Part shown: one piece after another, positions 40,516 through 49,850 of the stretch
Numbering within the stretch: position 1 is the stretch's first letter
How the letters are laid out: each line of letters begins with the position of its first letter
Source: a virus
Strand: one strand, 5' to 3'
IMG/VR virus record: IMGVR_UViG_3300046750_000365
Span: 1 to 64,000 of that record
Length of the DNA stretch: 64,000 nucleotides
The notes under the pieces: generated by a model
What the model saw: the letters and a program-made list of their open reading frames with translations, nothing else
The model's database searches: none
Told to the model about the DNA's origin: nothing
Position numbers and translations under genes: made by a program

Positions 40516-41476
40516 TTATTTTTCCATCATTAATACGTCTTTGTAGGAATGCATCTTGCCATTCTGGTAACGATTTACTTTTATCCATAAAGCTATCATT
40601 TGCATCTACTTTATTATTTTTAAATTCTTCTATATCAAAGTTAAGCCATGTATCATTAGTTTTTAACCACTTTGTTATTATTTTATATAATATTACATGC
40701 GAAGTAATACTTATATGTCCTGATCTGCAATCATGCCATTTATTAGGTTGTGCTATTTGTTCTTCAAAATAATTAGAATCTTCAACTTTTACTATATTAT
40801 GCAGGTATTCAGCTTTATTGTCAAGTGGAATATTATCAAAATGCTTGTATGGATAGTAATTTTTTTTGCCAAAATCTTTCATCTTCCATTCATCATCTGC
40901 TGTAGGGTGACAAAATGCTTTTATTAATTTAATATCTGGTCTTATACGTTGCAACTCATTAATTAATATTCCGTAATGTAAGAAATCTCTTTCAGGAAAC
41001 TCTGGTTGAATATGAGTCTGCCATTTGTTAATTGCATCGTAAGCATCACGTACATATAGATGTTCTTCATTTACAGAATTACAAAACTTTTCTTTTTTAA
41101 GAAGTGATTGATTAGCACTTACTGATGTTATCAAATTTACTCCAAATTTACTTCCTCTGTCACTTGGCACATACATATGAGGAGCATTTAGTGTTATTCT
41201 TTTTGGCGATGTAACTACAAAAATAATGTTATCATACTTTTCATGGTGTTCTAAAAACTTTAAAAAACTCCAAGATAAATCTGTACCGCCTGCTGCAAAA
41301 TTTGTAGTATCTGGTAATAACTTAGCCCAAGTTGGCATCAGTGCTTCTACTTTTTGTTGGAAGTTAATATATTCATCATTTGTATGTATTACTGTTTTAA
41401 TATTACTTGGGTCTAAAGGATGCATTAATGGAACTTTACACCTTGCAAAACTATCGCCAAAAATTCCTATACTCAT
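40505..41476 (-). CDS. SGNH-hydrolase-like protein
   Basis: A 323-residue protein. IGIFGDSFARC is the nucleophile block (GDS), FAAGGTDLSW the Gly-containing second block and SGHISITSHVILYKII the probable His block. It is a paralogue of the next gene (41473), with similar length and the same C-terminal helix pattern. It may add or remove acyl groups on the cluster's product. Overlaps its neighbours by 4 and 11 nt. Confidence 0.6.
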   Translation of the reverse strand: MSIGIFGDSFARCKVPLMHPLDPSNIKTVIHTNDEYINFQQKVEALMPTWAKLLPDTTNFAAGGTDLSWSFLKFLEHHEKYDNIIFVVTSPKRITLNAPHMYVPSDRGSKFGVNLITSVSANQSLLKKEKFCNSVNEEHLYVRDAYDAINKWQTHIQPEFPERDFLHYGILINELQRIRPDIKLIKAFCHPTADDEWKMKDFGKKNYYPYKHFDNIPLDNKAEYLHNIVKVEDSNYFEEQIAQPNKWHDCRSGHISITSHVILYKIITKWLKTNDTWLNFDIEEFKNNKVDANDSFMDKSKSLPEWQDAFLQRRINDGKINGR

Positions 41477-42519
41477 TTTACTTCCTCATCAATCCATAAG
41501 TTATTATATTTAGCCCATGATTTAATGTCTTTGTGTTCTGCAACAAAATATCTCTTTTTATCTAAATTCATTTCCATAAGTTTTTTAACCATAGCATCTA
41601 AATCAAAATCTAACCAAGTATTGTTGGATGCTAATAAATCTTTTACTTCAGCATATATTAACCTATGTGCTTCTGTTGATAAGTGTCCTACTCTAGCATC
41701 ACTGTACAATTTTAAAACAGGCATCTGTTGCAATGCATCATCTAATCCAGCAACAAGTTTCCCATCTTCATCTAACGGTAAACCCTGAGCTTTTCTAAAT
41801 TCATACTCTGCATGTTTGCCTAGTAAAATATCATTTTCCATTCTATGTAAAGTTTGTATTTTTCCAATTGGTATTTTAATTCCAAGATCATTAAACTCTT
41901 CTGGACTAGTGTTTATCATTTTAACATCTGGTCTAGTTCTAATTATATTATCAATCATTGATGCCCATTGTAACAGATCTCTAAATGGAAATTTGGGAAC
42001 AACATGTGTACCGTAGTCAACATATACTTTCATTAAGTTTATTGCATCTTCATCATATATAGGCATTTCAGGACCAGTTGGTTTATTATTTGATTTAAGT
42101 ATTTTTTCAGCGAACTTTTTGTAACAATTAATTGGTCTTTCATCTAACATCCATTCGGGTCTTATAAAATCAATATCATGTATAGAAGCTTCGCCTCGCC
42201 ATTCCTCTACTTGATTACCATATTGTATATGTGAATGAGTCCATGCTCGTGTTGTTATGAATATTACAGTATCATACTCATTGTGATATCTTAAAAATTG
42301 TAAGTAACTATAATCTATACCTGTATTGCCAACAGCAAATGTATGCACTACATCATATTCATTTTTAAGCATTCTAATCCAGCTAGGCATTTCATTATAC
42401 CATGCTTTTCTAAATTCTATTTTTCTCTCTTTGCTTGGCATTAACTCCCATACTCTTTTTGCAGGGTCTGCGAGTTGCGTTCCAAAGCTATTACCAAATA
42501 TTGCTAACTTCTTAGTCAT
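41473..42519 (-). CDS. SGNH-hydrolase-like protein
   Basis: A 348-residue protein from the ATG at 42519, which fits the ATGACTAA 8-nt overlap with the upstream gene; a longer frame would run far into that gene. LAIFGNSFGTQL is the nucleophile block and RVGHLSTEAHRLIYAEV the His block. NTGIDYSYLQF lies at the second block position. Tandem paralogue of the gene at 40505; the long insert between blocks suggests a specialised substrate. Confidence 0.6.
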   Translation of the reverse strand: MTKKLAIFGNSFGTQLADPAKRVWELMPSKERKIEFRKAWYNEMPSWIRMLKNEYDVVHTFAVGNTGIDYSYLQFLRYHNEYDTVIFITTRAWTHSHIQYGNQVEEWRGEASIHDIDFIRPEWMLDERPINCYKKFAEKILKSNNKPTGPEMPIYDEDAINLMKVYVDYGTHVVPKFPFRDLLQWASMIDNIIRTRPDVKMINTSPEEFNDLGIKIPIGKIQTLHRMENDILLGKHAEYEFRKAQGLPLDEDGKLVAGLDDALQQMPVLKLYSDARVGHLSTEAHRLIYAEVKDLLASNNTWLDFDLDAMVKKLMEMNLDKKRYFVAEHKDIKSWAKYNNLWIDEEVK

Positions 42520-43819
42520 CATCAATGTCCGTAATTGTCTGATTAAACTTACAAAATGCTTCGTATTTTTCTTCGTGCTTGTTATTGTCAATACAAGATT
42601 GTAGCCAATGCATAGCACCATTTAAATGTGTTTCAAACATAAAGCGTCTACCTACCATACGTCTTTCTGGTAGGTTTAAGCTATCAAATACCCGTTTTAA
42701 GCCGTCTATTCCACCTTGAAGCTCCGTTGGGCGTAATACGTTAGCATGTAAGAAATCAGGCCATTGTACACGGCTTGTATGCCAGTGTATACCTAATTCG
42801 AATACAATAGCTTCAGCTGTTTCGCCTAGTTCTTTTGCATTCATTCCGCTAATACATGTAGTTCCTTTGATAACATCAATATTAGTTAATTCTTTCTTAA
42901 CTAAGTTAATGTTACTTTTTAATAGTTCCCAATCAGACCCTCTTCTTATTTTAGCATTAAGCTCTTTGTGTCCATCAATACTGATTGTTAGTTTAATGCT
43001 TTTAAATTTTTTCCATAAGTCAATAACACTATGTTTACCCATTTTCATAATACTTAGGTTTGTACTGTATTTTAATGTAACGTTTTCTGGATGTGGAATA
43101 CTGTCTAATACACGATAATGAATAGGATCCATAAGTGGCTCACCGCCTGCAAATTCAATCTCTTCTACAGTTTCCATTACTTCTAATAATTGTGGAACAA
43201 AATGTTCATCTTTTTCATACAAGTTCATTACTCTAGATTTACGTAAATCATTACTGTCTACAATTTCATCTACATATTCTCTGTCATTTTTATTATAGAA
43301 TTGTTTTACTTTATCCCAATCTTGCATCCACTTTGAACTGTCTTTTGGCCAACACATACGACATTTAAAATTACATACGTTGCTTAGTTTAAGTTCTATC
43401 AGTGGAATTTTAAAATCTACTTCTCTATCTACTAAATATTTTTCAACTGCATTTCTGGTTGATGGAGTTTCCATTAAATCTGTTAATCTATTCATACGTA
43501 AACTAACAATGTTATTATCTTCCATCTTCCAACAATTTTTACACTGATGATGTTTCTCACCTGTGATTAAGGAATCTCGTATCTCATTCATATACTCACT
43601 GTGCCAATAATCTTTTAGATTAAAATCTTCATCTTTAACATTTGGATTTTTTCCATTCTTTGGTGGTTGTGCTCTACAACATAGTTTAACTTCTCCATGC
43701 GGCATAGTGCTTACATGTACAAATGGCAATGGACAAAATGATTCTTTATCCACTGGCAGTTTGCCAATTTTTCCTATAGCGTTCTCGTAGAACTTTTCAT
43801 AATTGCTTTGTTTACTCAT
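42512..43819 (-). CDS. Twitch-type radical SAM enzyme
   Basis: A 435-residue protein with an N-terminal auxiliary domain (SFCPLPFVHVS, LCCRAQ, CKNCWK), the rSAM motif CNFKCRMC near residue 148, and EFAGGEPLMDP. The C-terminal third is helical and may cap the barrel. This is the common build in the cluster: a cysteine domain ahead of the barrel instead of behind it. It overlaps both neighbours by 8 nt. Substrate unknown. Confidence 0.88.
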   Translation of the reverse strand: MSKQSNYEKFYENAIGKIGKLPVDKESFCPLPFVHVSTMPHGEVKLCCRAQPPKNGKNPNVKDEDFNLKDYWHSEYMNEIRDSLITGEKHHQCKNCWKMEDNNIVSLRMNRLTDLMETPSTRNAVEKYLVDREVDFKIPLIELKLSNVCNFKCRMCWPKDSSKWMQDWDKVKQFYNKNDREYVDEIVDSNDLRKSRVMNLYEKDEHFVPQLLEVMETVEEIEFAGGEPLMDPIHYRVLDSIPHPENVTLKYSTNLSIMKMGKHSVIDLWKKFKSIKLTISIDGHKELNAKIRRGSDWELLKSNINLVKKELTNIDVIKGTTCISGMNAKELGETAEAIVFELGIHWHTSRVQWPDFLHANVLRPTELQGGIDGLKRVFDSLNLPERRMVGRRFMFETHLNGAMHWLQSCIDNNKHEEKYEAFCKFNQTITDIDDD

Positions 43820-44177
43820 CTTTTATACCCGAACTATAAACATCGTCCATCCAATCTTTTCCTACTCTTAATTTTGTAACATGCTCTGGTTGTGCTTTTG
43901 ATAGTTGTACATCAGCGGCACATATACATCTAGGCTTGTTACAAATAATTGTTTCAAGTGGCATTTCAAATCCATCATATATGTTTCCTAGTTTGCCTCC
44001 TACTTTGCATATTGCTCTATACACATCACCTGTATTGCTTATTGTAATATTTTGTACACCAGCCCAACATTCCCAACCACGGAAATCATTTTCATCTCGT
44101 GCCATTACATTATTTACATTATCTTCTTCACTTGTACCATCACTGTAATGTGTTATTATATTTTTAAAATTATTCAT
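43812..44177 (-). CDS. Stand-alone SPASM-like domain
   Basis: A 121-residue protein corresponding to the C-terminal auxiliary domain of the rSAM enzyme at 39340: GWECWAGVQNITISNTGDVY, then ICKVGGKLGNIYDGFEMPL, then CNKPRCICAADVQ, with the same order of cysteines. No barrel is attached. The matching core-only gene is at 45470, one gene away. Together they would be one enzyme split in two, now separated by a different rSAM gene. It may complement that core in trans. Confidence 0.75.
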   Translation of the reverse strand: MNNFKNIITHYSDGTSEEDNVNNVMARDENDFRGWECWAGVQNITISNTGDVYRAICKVGGKLGNIYDGFEMPLETIICNKPRCICAADVQLSKAQPEHVTKLRVGKDWMDDVYSSGIKDE

Positions 44178-45477
44178 CTATTGGTTCATACCTATCATAT
44201 TCACTTTTTATAAGATTATAAAATTCAGGATATACATCACTAAAACTTTCATTTCTTACTGTGTCTGTTTCTTTAGTCTGTTTTACAAACATCATCCACT
44301 GTTCATAATCACTTTTGGCTGTCCACATATAATCTACTGCCATTGGTATCCAAGTACTTTTAGTGTCTTTATATTTTTCAGTTATTATATGTTTATATTC
44401 ATCTGGCAAGTTTCTTATATTATTTGGTCCATTATAGACATAATGATCTGCATGACTTCCCAAAGGCCAACCCATGTTATTAAATTCTTCTTCAATAACA
44501 TCTAAGTAAAATATATTAAACATACTTACTGTTGGGTCTAAATTTGCTCTAACTTTTGTTACTGGATAATTGATGGGATCATTTTTTGCTTTAACTTCGC
44601 ATAATAGTTTTGCTTCTCTAAACTTTCTTAGATTTTCTTTTACTAGATCCCACTTTGCTTCTTTACGAGCGTACTCAAATCTTGGACCAACATCATCAAT
44701 ACTTACTTGAAATTTTACTTGTCTAAAATTCTCATACAATTTCCATTGTTCTGCTGTTGGATAATAAGTACCATTTGTATTATATCTAATAGTGATATCA
44801 CTACAATCTCGACTAGCTACTAATTTCTCAAGTAACTGAAAATGCTCTAATACCATAAAAGGTTCACCACCCATAAAGTGTAAATCTTGTATTTCATCTA
44901 ACTGATTTATATCATTCCAGAAGTTAGGATCATCGACCCAATTACATTTTTGTGTATATTTAAATGCAAATGAATCTTTAAATTTTACGCTCTTGTGTTC
45001 TTTTAGAATATGATGATCTTTTGTCCATGTACTGCTATTGTGTATCCCACATATTCTACATTTTAAATTACATCTGTTTCCGGGTTTAATTTCTAACCAT
45101 TTTAATGATGCTTCTGGGGTATTGCCTTCCATTACTGATTCAGTAAATTTTATAGACATGTCATTTGATGAATATCTACTACGTATACTATATGATGCAT
45201 TCCAACATACATTACACTTTGGATGTTGTTTGTTGTCTTTAAATGCTTGTACAAATTCTTGTCTTTCAGGGTGATTATATGCACTCTCTATTGTACCGCC
45301 TGAAACATTAATATTGTCAAAAGGATCTCCCATACAACAAGGTCTTACCTGCCCATCTGCTTCAATTGCCATATGAATAAACGGCAATGCACAAAAATTA
45401 TTTCCAGGTTCAGCCATCCATTCTTTAACTTTTCGTTTTCTGGTGTATATGTCTCTATGATAATTAGTATCAGGCAT
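44170..45477 (-). CDS. Twitch-type radical SAM enzyme inserted between split halves
   Basis: A 435-residue protein: NNFCALPFIHMAIEADGQVR, then PCCMGD, CNVCWN, the core motif CNLKCRICG near residue 138 and FMGGEPFMV. The first half is as in neighbours, while the C-terminus has its own 120-residue extension. It lies exactly between the core-only gene (45470) and the SPASM-only gene (43812) with 8-nt overlaps on both sides, which suggests it was inserted into an ancestral single gene. Confidence 0.87.
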   Translation of the reverse strand: MPDTNYHRDIYTRKRKVKEWMAEPGNNFCALPFIHMAIEADGQVRPCCMGDPFDNINVSGGTIESAYNHPERQEFVQAFKDNKQHPKCNVCWNASYSIRSRYSSNDMSIKFTESVMEGNTPEASLKWLEIKPGNRCNLKCRICGIHNSSTWTKDHHILKEHKSVKFKDSFAFKYTQKCNWVDDPNFWNDINQLDEIQDLHFMGGEPFMVLEHFQLLEKLVASRDCSDITIRYNTNGTYYPTAEQWKLYENFRQVKFQVSIDDVGPRFEYARKEAKWDLVKENLRKFREAKLLCEVKAKNDPINYPVTKVRANLDPTVSMFNIFYLDVIEEEFNNMGWPLGSHADHYVYNGPNNIRNLPDEYKHIITEKYKDTKSTWIPMAVDYMWTAKSDYEQWMMFVKQTKETDTVRNESFSDVYPEFYNLIKSEYDRYEPIDE

Positions 45478-46192
45478 TTACTTTTAACCACTCCTCTTCT
45501 TCATTACTATAATATTGTCCTGCAAACTTTTCTGTTTCTTCGTGTTTAGGATGTTGCCCTAACATACCGTCAGCATATGGTTTATTCCAACCTGTACGAT
45601 CCATGTTAACACGTGGTCTAATTTTTCTTATAGTATACTCAACTCCACATTCTTTTAATTCGTCTATGATTTCTTTCCATTGTGGCAAGTGTCCTGGTAA
45701 AGCCATAATATGAACATGCATGCCTTTGTAATCATCTTTAGCTCTATATTCTTGTATCTCTTTCCACATACCTGTAATGTTATTAATAACTTTCTCATGA
45801 TATGCAAATTCAAAATGATAACTGATTACAACATAATGTAAATATGGCAATGCTTTCTTATATATCTTAGGTGGTGGACTTCCGTTTGTTGTAACACTAC
45901 ATCTATATACACCATTTTCTTTAGCATACTTTAACATATCAATAAACTTTGGATGTACAAATGGCTCACCGCCTGTAAAACTAATTTTAATCTTTTTGCC
46001 CATTGCTGCTTCTACAATTTTATCTATTGTATTAGTATAAACTTCCCAAGGCATATGCTCGCTTGTTTTATTATGTAGTTCGTTACCACAGTAACTACAA
46101 TTGTAATTACAACGTTTTCCTAAATTCCATTCTACTCGTAGTAACTCATCCTTAGGTGCATGATTATCTTCAATACCTACAAGTTTTCTCAT
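45470..46192 (-). CDS. Radical SAM core without auxiliary domain
   Basis: A 240-residue protein with the rSAM motif CNYNCSYCGNEL and SFTGGEPFVHP, but ending (EEEEWLKVNA) where related enzymes continue into the SPASM-like domain. That domain is separately encoded at 43812. The first motif is identical in type to that of 39340 (CNYNCSYC). It overlaps the upstream gene by 4 nt (ATGA). Reaction unknown. Confidence 0.85.
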   Translation of the reverse strand: MRKLVGIEDNHAPKDELLRVEWNLGKRCNYNCSYCGNELHNKTSEHMPWEVYTNTIDKIVEAAMGKKIKISFTGGEPFVHPKFIDMLKYAKENGVYRCSVTTNGSPPPKIYKKALPYLHYVVISYHFEFAYHEKVINNITGMWKEIQEYRAKDDYKGMHVHIMALPGHLPQWKEIIDELKECGVEYTIRKIRPRVNMDRTGWNKPYADGMLGQHPKHEETEKFAGQYYSNEEEEWLKVNA

Positions 46193-47364
46193 TTAAAATA
46201 TTCCTTTAGTTGAGGTACAGCTTTAACTACACTATCTCCTCGCATTTTATCTAAGTCGTTTGTAAAGTTAATAAATGTATCCCATAGTTCAGGATTAAAT
46301 GTTCTAGCTTTCATACTCTCAACTAACTTGTCAAAATCTTCAAACAAGGATAAGTTTTTAATTGCTTTATCTCGTAAATCATCTGGCAAGTTCATTGGAC
46401 TTAAATATGCTGGTTTGTTACAGATAGTAGTGAAACTACTGTTAGCACTTACTCTCTCGTATTTATCTTCCATTTCATGCAAGAAAAAATGCAAGTCTGG
46501 TAAGTTAAATACATTATAATTTTGTAATGTTACATTAAACATAATTTGTACATTTGGTAACTTATCATATTCTGATAGTGTGAATTCAAAATCTTCTAGT
46601 TCGTATTTGCCACCTCTAATATATCTATATAGTTCTCCAGTACCTTCTATACTAAAACATATACTAACACGTTTAAACTGTTTTAACAAGTTCAGTATTT
46701 TAGGATTTTGTACTGTTCCGTTTGTTGTGTAAAATAATTCAATGTTAGTCATATCTTCATCAATCAACCATTGTAAGAATTGATTATGATGTTTAGCCAT
46801 CATAGGCTCTCCGCCTTTAAAGTCTATACGCTTTACATCTTTTAAATGAGGTAGCATATTGCGTAAGTCTTCTAATCCATATTGTTGTAATGGAACTGCT
46901 CTTTCATTCTTTTCATAACGCTTGTCTATTTTAGCTAACGCTATTTCTTCTTCGAACCAACTGTTACTTGCCCAACTTCCACACATACGGCATTTTAAAT
47001 TACACACATTTGATAAGTTAATATCTGCTTGATAGAACTTTGGATTTGGTACATCATATGTATCAGGTGTATTGCCATTTATAAAATCAGCATCAAACTT
47101 CATAAACTTTTTATTAAACCACAGGCGTCTACTTTGTCCTACTAAATCTTCTCTCTCCCAACAACTATTGCAAGCACTAGGTTGTACACCTTTTAGAAAG
47201 TCTTTACGTAGTTCTTGCATACGTTCACTATTAAAGTTTTCCATAATAGTTTCATGTTGTGTATTAGGTAAACGACCTTTATTACTAAATTGACAGCATG
47301 GCTTAATATCACCATTTGCACTCAACGTGATTGCATGCCAAGGCATGTAGCAAAATTTATTCAT
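46189..47364 (-). CDS. Twitch-type radical SAM enzyme
   Basis: A 391-residue protein from the ATG at 47364 (ATGAATAA overlap with the SDR gene; a TTG nine codons earlier is less likely). FCYMPWHAITLSANGDIKPC and CQFSNK, CNSCWE form the N-terminal cluster domain, CNLKCRMCG the core site, and DFKGGEPMMA the SAM strand. Trp replaces the usual Phe after the first Cys-x-x-Pro. Substrate unknown. Confidence 0.88.
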   Translation of the reverse strand: MNKFCYMPWHAITLSANGDIKPCCQFSNKGRLPNTQHETIMENFNSERMQELRKDFLKGVQPSACNSCWEREDLVGQSRRLWFNKKFMKFDADFINGNTPDTYDVPNPKFYQADINLSNVCNLKCRMCGSWASNSWFEEEIALAKIDKRYEKNERAVPLQQYGLEDLRNMLPHLKDVKRIDFKGGEPMMAKHHNQFLQWLIDEDMTNIELFYTTNGTVQNPKILNLLKQFKRVSICFSIEGTGELYRYIRGGKYELEDFEFTLSEYDKLPNVQIMFNVTLQNYNVFNLPDLHFFLHEMEDKYERVSANSSFTTICNKPAYLSPMNLPDDLRDKAIKNLSLFEDFDKLVESMKARTFNPELWDTFINFTNDLDKMRGDSVVKAVPQLKEYFK

Positions 47365-47920
47365 TTGGCCAATCCGTTTGCATTGGGTCAATGCTTAGTT
47401 CGTTAACGTTTAAATGATAAGGCATATTAATTACATATTCTATCATATCTACGGCTTCGTTTAGTTTCATTACTGTTCTTCCTGGATGCTTATGTGCATT
47501 ATTTTCCAGTGTTCCAAATGTAACATAACTTACTTTTGGTCCACCAGCCCATATGCTTTTTAAGCCCAATGCATTGCTTGTACTACGCAATGCCTTCTTT
47601 TCTTGTTGATAATGCCAGTCGCTACCTTTGGTGGCTCTGTCAGTTGTACTACCCAAAGACACGATATGTAGTCGTTTAAGGTTCTTTAAAGCATTTTTGT
47701 AGACTACATCTAGTAGCATAGTTTGATGATACTGCCATAGTGCGGAACAGTTAATAAAGACGTCATAATTAAGAGCCTTTTCTGCTAGTTTCTTTTTATA
47801 TGAATCTTGACATAAATCATATCCCCAGTCAGTTCTATTGACAAAGGTTGTTTCAGGAAACCGTTCAGCAATTGCTTTTGCAACACCAAATTCTGGATTA
47901 CCGGTTGCGATTATTTTCAT
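47357..47920 (-). CDS. SDR-like Rossmann dehydrogenase
   Basis: A 187-residue protein. IIATGNPEFGVAKAIAERF is a nucleotide-binding start (a variant of TGxxxGIG), INCSALW resembles the NNA-type strand, IVSLGSTTD holds the catalytic Ser, and SDWHYQQEKKAL the Y-x-x-x-K pair. It is shorter than normal SDRs (about 250). It would oxidise or reduce a hydroxyl or keto group using NAD(P)(H). It is separated from the nitroreductase gene by 13 nt, one of the two gaps in the operon. Confidence 0.7.
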   Translation of the reverse strand: MKIIATGNPEFGVAKAIAERFPETTFVNRTDWGYDLCQDSYKKKLAEKALNYDVFINCSALWQYHQTMLLDVVYKNALKNLKRLHIVSLGSTTDRATKGSDWHYQQEKKALRSTSNALGLKSIWAGGPKVSYVTFGTLENNAHKHPGRTVMKLNEAVDMIEYVINMPYHLNVNELSIDPMQTDWPNE

Positions 47921-47933
47921 TTATCTCACTTAC

Positions 47934-48599
47934 TTAAAATTCTATTTTATATATATCGTCAAAGTTTGGTTTAGGATAAGGACTAATTCCATATGGGTAT
48001 GGAATTTTACGATGCTTATCGTTACGTGGATCCATATACTTAGGCCAAGTTGTTGTTTCACCTGTTTCTGAATCTACTGTGTTACGTTTACCTACACCAA
48101 TAATTAAATCAGTAGAGCCGTTGGTTCCAAGTAATCTTGCTGTTCCACTACGACTTCTAACACACTGACACAAACCTGTATCCCATCCTCTTGATGTTAA
48201 GCCGTATAAGAATGATAATGCTGCCATACCAATTTCAATGTTATCTGTATTAGCAATGCCATCTTCAACTCTTTTTTCTATAGTTTGAAACTTTGTTTCA
48301 GCTTCAGTTACGTCACGCTTACTAAACACCAATAATGTTGGAGCAAGCACTTGTGGGTTACCACCGTCTTCTTCTATAGTACGATCAGTATTTCTATGAC
48401 AGCCTGTGTGTAGGGCTTTACGCTGATCGTAATCTGTATTTCTAATTACGTTTACAATGTAAGGTATCTTTCTATTTTTACTAGGGCAAAATAAATGTAC
48501 TTCCTCACATACTTCTTGTATTACTTCTTTTGGTATTAATTCATCAGTCCAACTAAAGGTTGTACTTCTCGCAGAAATTATATCACTCCATTTATCCAT
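47934..48599 (-). CDS. Nitroreductase-family flavoprotein
   Basis: A 221-residue protein following the nitroreductase plan: IISARSTTFSWTDELIPKEV at the N-terminus, a middle helix NIEIGMAALSFLYGLTSRGW with GLCQC, and DLIIGVGKRN at the usual strand. FMN-dependent family members reduce nitro groups, quinones or enones or oxidise azolines. A substitute R-S-x-R start (ARSTTFSW) is less typical. It has a promoter-like box and ribosome site AAGGAGACA upstream. Confidence 0.72.
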   Translation of the reverse strand: MDKWSDIISARSTTFSWTDELIPKEVIQEVCEEVHLFCPSKNRKIPYIVNVIRNTDYDQRKALHTGCHRNTDRTIEEDGGNPQVLAPTLLVFSKRDVTEAETKFQTIEKRVEDGIANTDNIEIGMAALSFLYGLTSRGWDTGLCQCVRSRSGTARLLGTNGSTDLIIGVGKRNTVDSETGETTTWPKYMDPRNDKHRKIPYPYGISPYPKPNFDDIYKIEF

Positions 48600-48623
48600 T
48601 GTATTGTCTCCTTGTTATAGCAC

Positions 48624-48631
48624 TATTTATG
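48624..48631 (-). promoter_or_regulatory. Late-promoter-like box inside the rSAM operon
   Basis: CATAAATA on the minus strand in the only larger gap (33 nt) of the 26-gene operon, 24 bases before the nitroreductase ATG and ahead of its AAGGAGACA ribosome site. It would give a second transcript for the downstream half (48599-39340). Confidence 0.5.
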
Positions 48632-48632
48632 G

Positions 48633-49850
48633 CTAAACAAAATTCTTAAATTCTGGGGCTACTGTTAGTAAGTCACCTTTTTGTAATTCATCTGTTTTCA
48701 TATTAAAATCAACAAATTCCTTCCAACGTTTTTCGTGCCAATCCTCAGCCCACATATACTTAATTGTATCTGCTACTTTTGGTATGTCTAAATATGGTTG
48801 TAAACGCTGTTCTGCTAGTTGTTTTAATTCTTTAGGTAATGTACGAATGTTGTACATTTCTGGATGATTAAGAATATTTAAATATATGTCTTTGTCAGGT
48901 ATGCCTTTACTTCTAGTCCAATCAAACAATTCACTCATAGCACACATATTTAATACTTGTACTGTACAATGTACCTGAATTGCTACATTTGGTAATGCTA
49001 ACAGCTTGTCAAATGTTTGTTCTATTTTTGGCCAACTACTTGGATATCTAACATATCTATCTCTGTCACCTGTTGCGTCAATACTTGTATTAAGTTGTAC
49101 ACCTTTGAAGTGACTCCAATAGTCAATCATCTTTTGTGGTATATTTGTTAAGTTTGTGTTATACTTTAATTTAATACCACTTGCTAAATCGTTTTCAATA
49201 CAATAATCAAATAATGCATATTGACTTGTTGCTAACGTAGGTTCACCGCCTGTTAAATAAATTTCTTCAATAGTTCCTGCAATCTCTACAAAGTTTAATC
49301 CTGTTTGTTTACGATCAGGCCATACTTTCATAACTTCCATATAATCTAGTTCTTCATCACTTAATGGATCGTTTGGTGTAAGTTCTGCAAGTCCTGTTAC
49401 TTTGTTCCAGTCTTTAACCCACATACTACTACTCCATGGATTACACATTCTACATTTTAAATTACATAAATTACCTAAACGCAAATCTACATAACGTATA
49501 TCCAATGGTATTTCTTCAGCTACATTAACATCATCTTTATACCATTTTTCATTATATCCTGTACGTGGACTTCTTATGCCTGCATCTTCTTCACGGAAAC
49601 ATCTTTGACATGTTTCAGGACGTTCTCCGTTAATAAACTGCTTACGAATATTTTTATACCATTTACTATTCCATGCATCGTTGATATCATCTTTAAATAT
49701 TCTATACGCTTTGCCACTTCCATCATCCTTTAGTACTTTATTGTTAGCAGGATTACTGTTACAACAAACACGAAACCCGCCGCCAGGATTAACCGCGGCA
49801 TGCATGAATGGTAATACACAAAATGTATCACTTGGTAATTTTTTACTCAT
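48633..49850 (-). CDS. Twitch-type radical SAM enzyme
   Basis: A 405-residue protein from the ATG at 49850 (ATGAGTAA overlap; a longer frame starts inside the previous gene). DTFCVLPFMHAAVNPGGGF, VCCNSN and CQRCFREED give the N-terminal cluster domain. CNLKCRMCN is the core site, and LTGGEPTLA follows. It is followed by a 33-nt gap with a promoter-like box. Substrate unknown. Confidence 0.88.
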   Translation of the reverse strand: MSKKLPSDTFCVLPFMHAAVNPGGGFRVCCNSNPANNKVLKDDGSGKAYRIFKDDINDAWNSKWYKNIRKQFINGERPETCQRCFREEDAGIRSPRTGYNEKWYKDDVNVAEEIPLDIRYVDLRLGNLCNLKCRMCNPWSSSMWVKDWNKVTGLAELTPNDPLSDEELDYMEVMKVWPDRKQTGLNFVEIAGTIEEIYLTGGEPTLATSQYALFDYCIENDLASGIKLKYNTNLTNIPQKMIDYWSHFKGVQLNTSIDATGDRDRYVRYPSSWPKIEQTFDKLLALPNVAIQVHCTVQVLNMCAMSELFDWTRSKGIPDKDIYLNILNHPEMYNIRTLPKELKQLAEQRLQPYLDIPKVADTIKYMWAEDWHEKRWKEFVDFNMKTDELQKGDLLTVAPEFKNFV

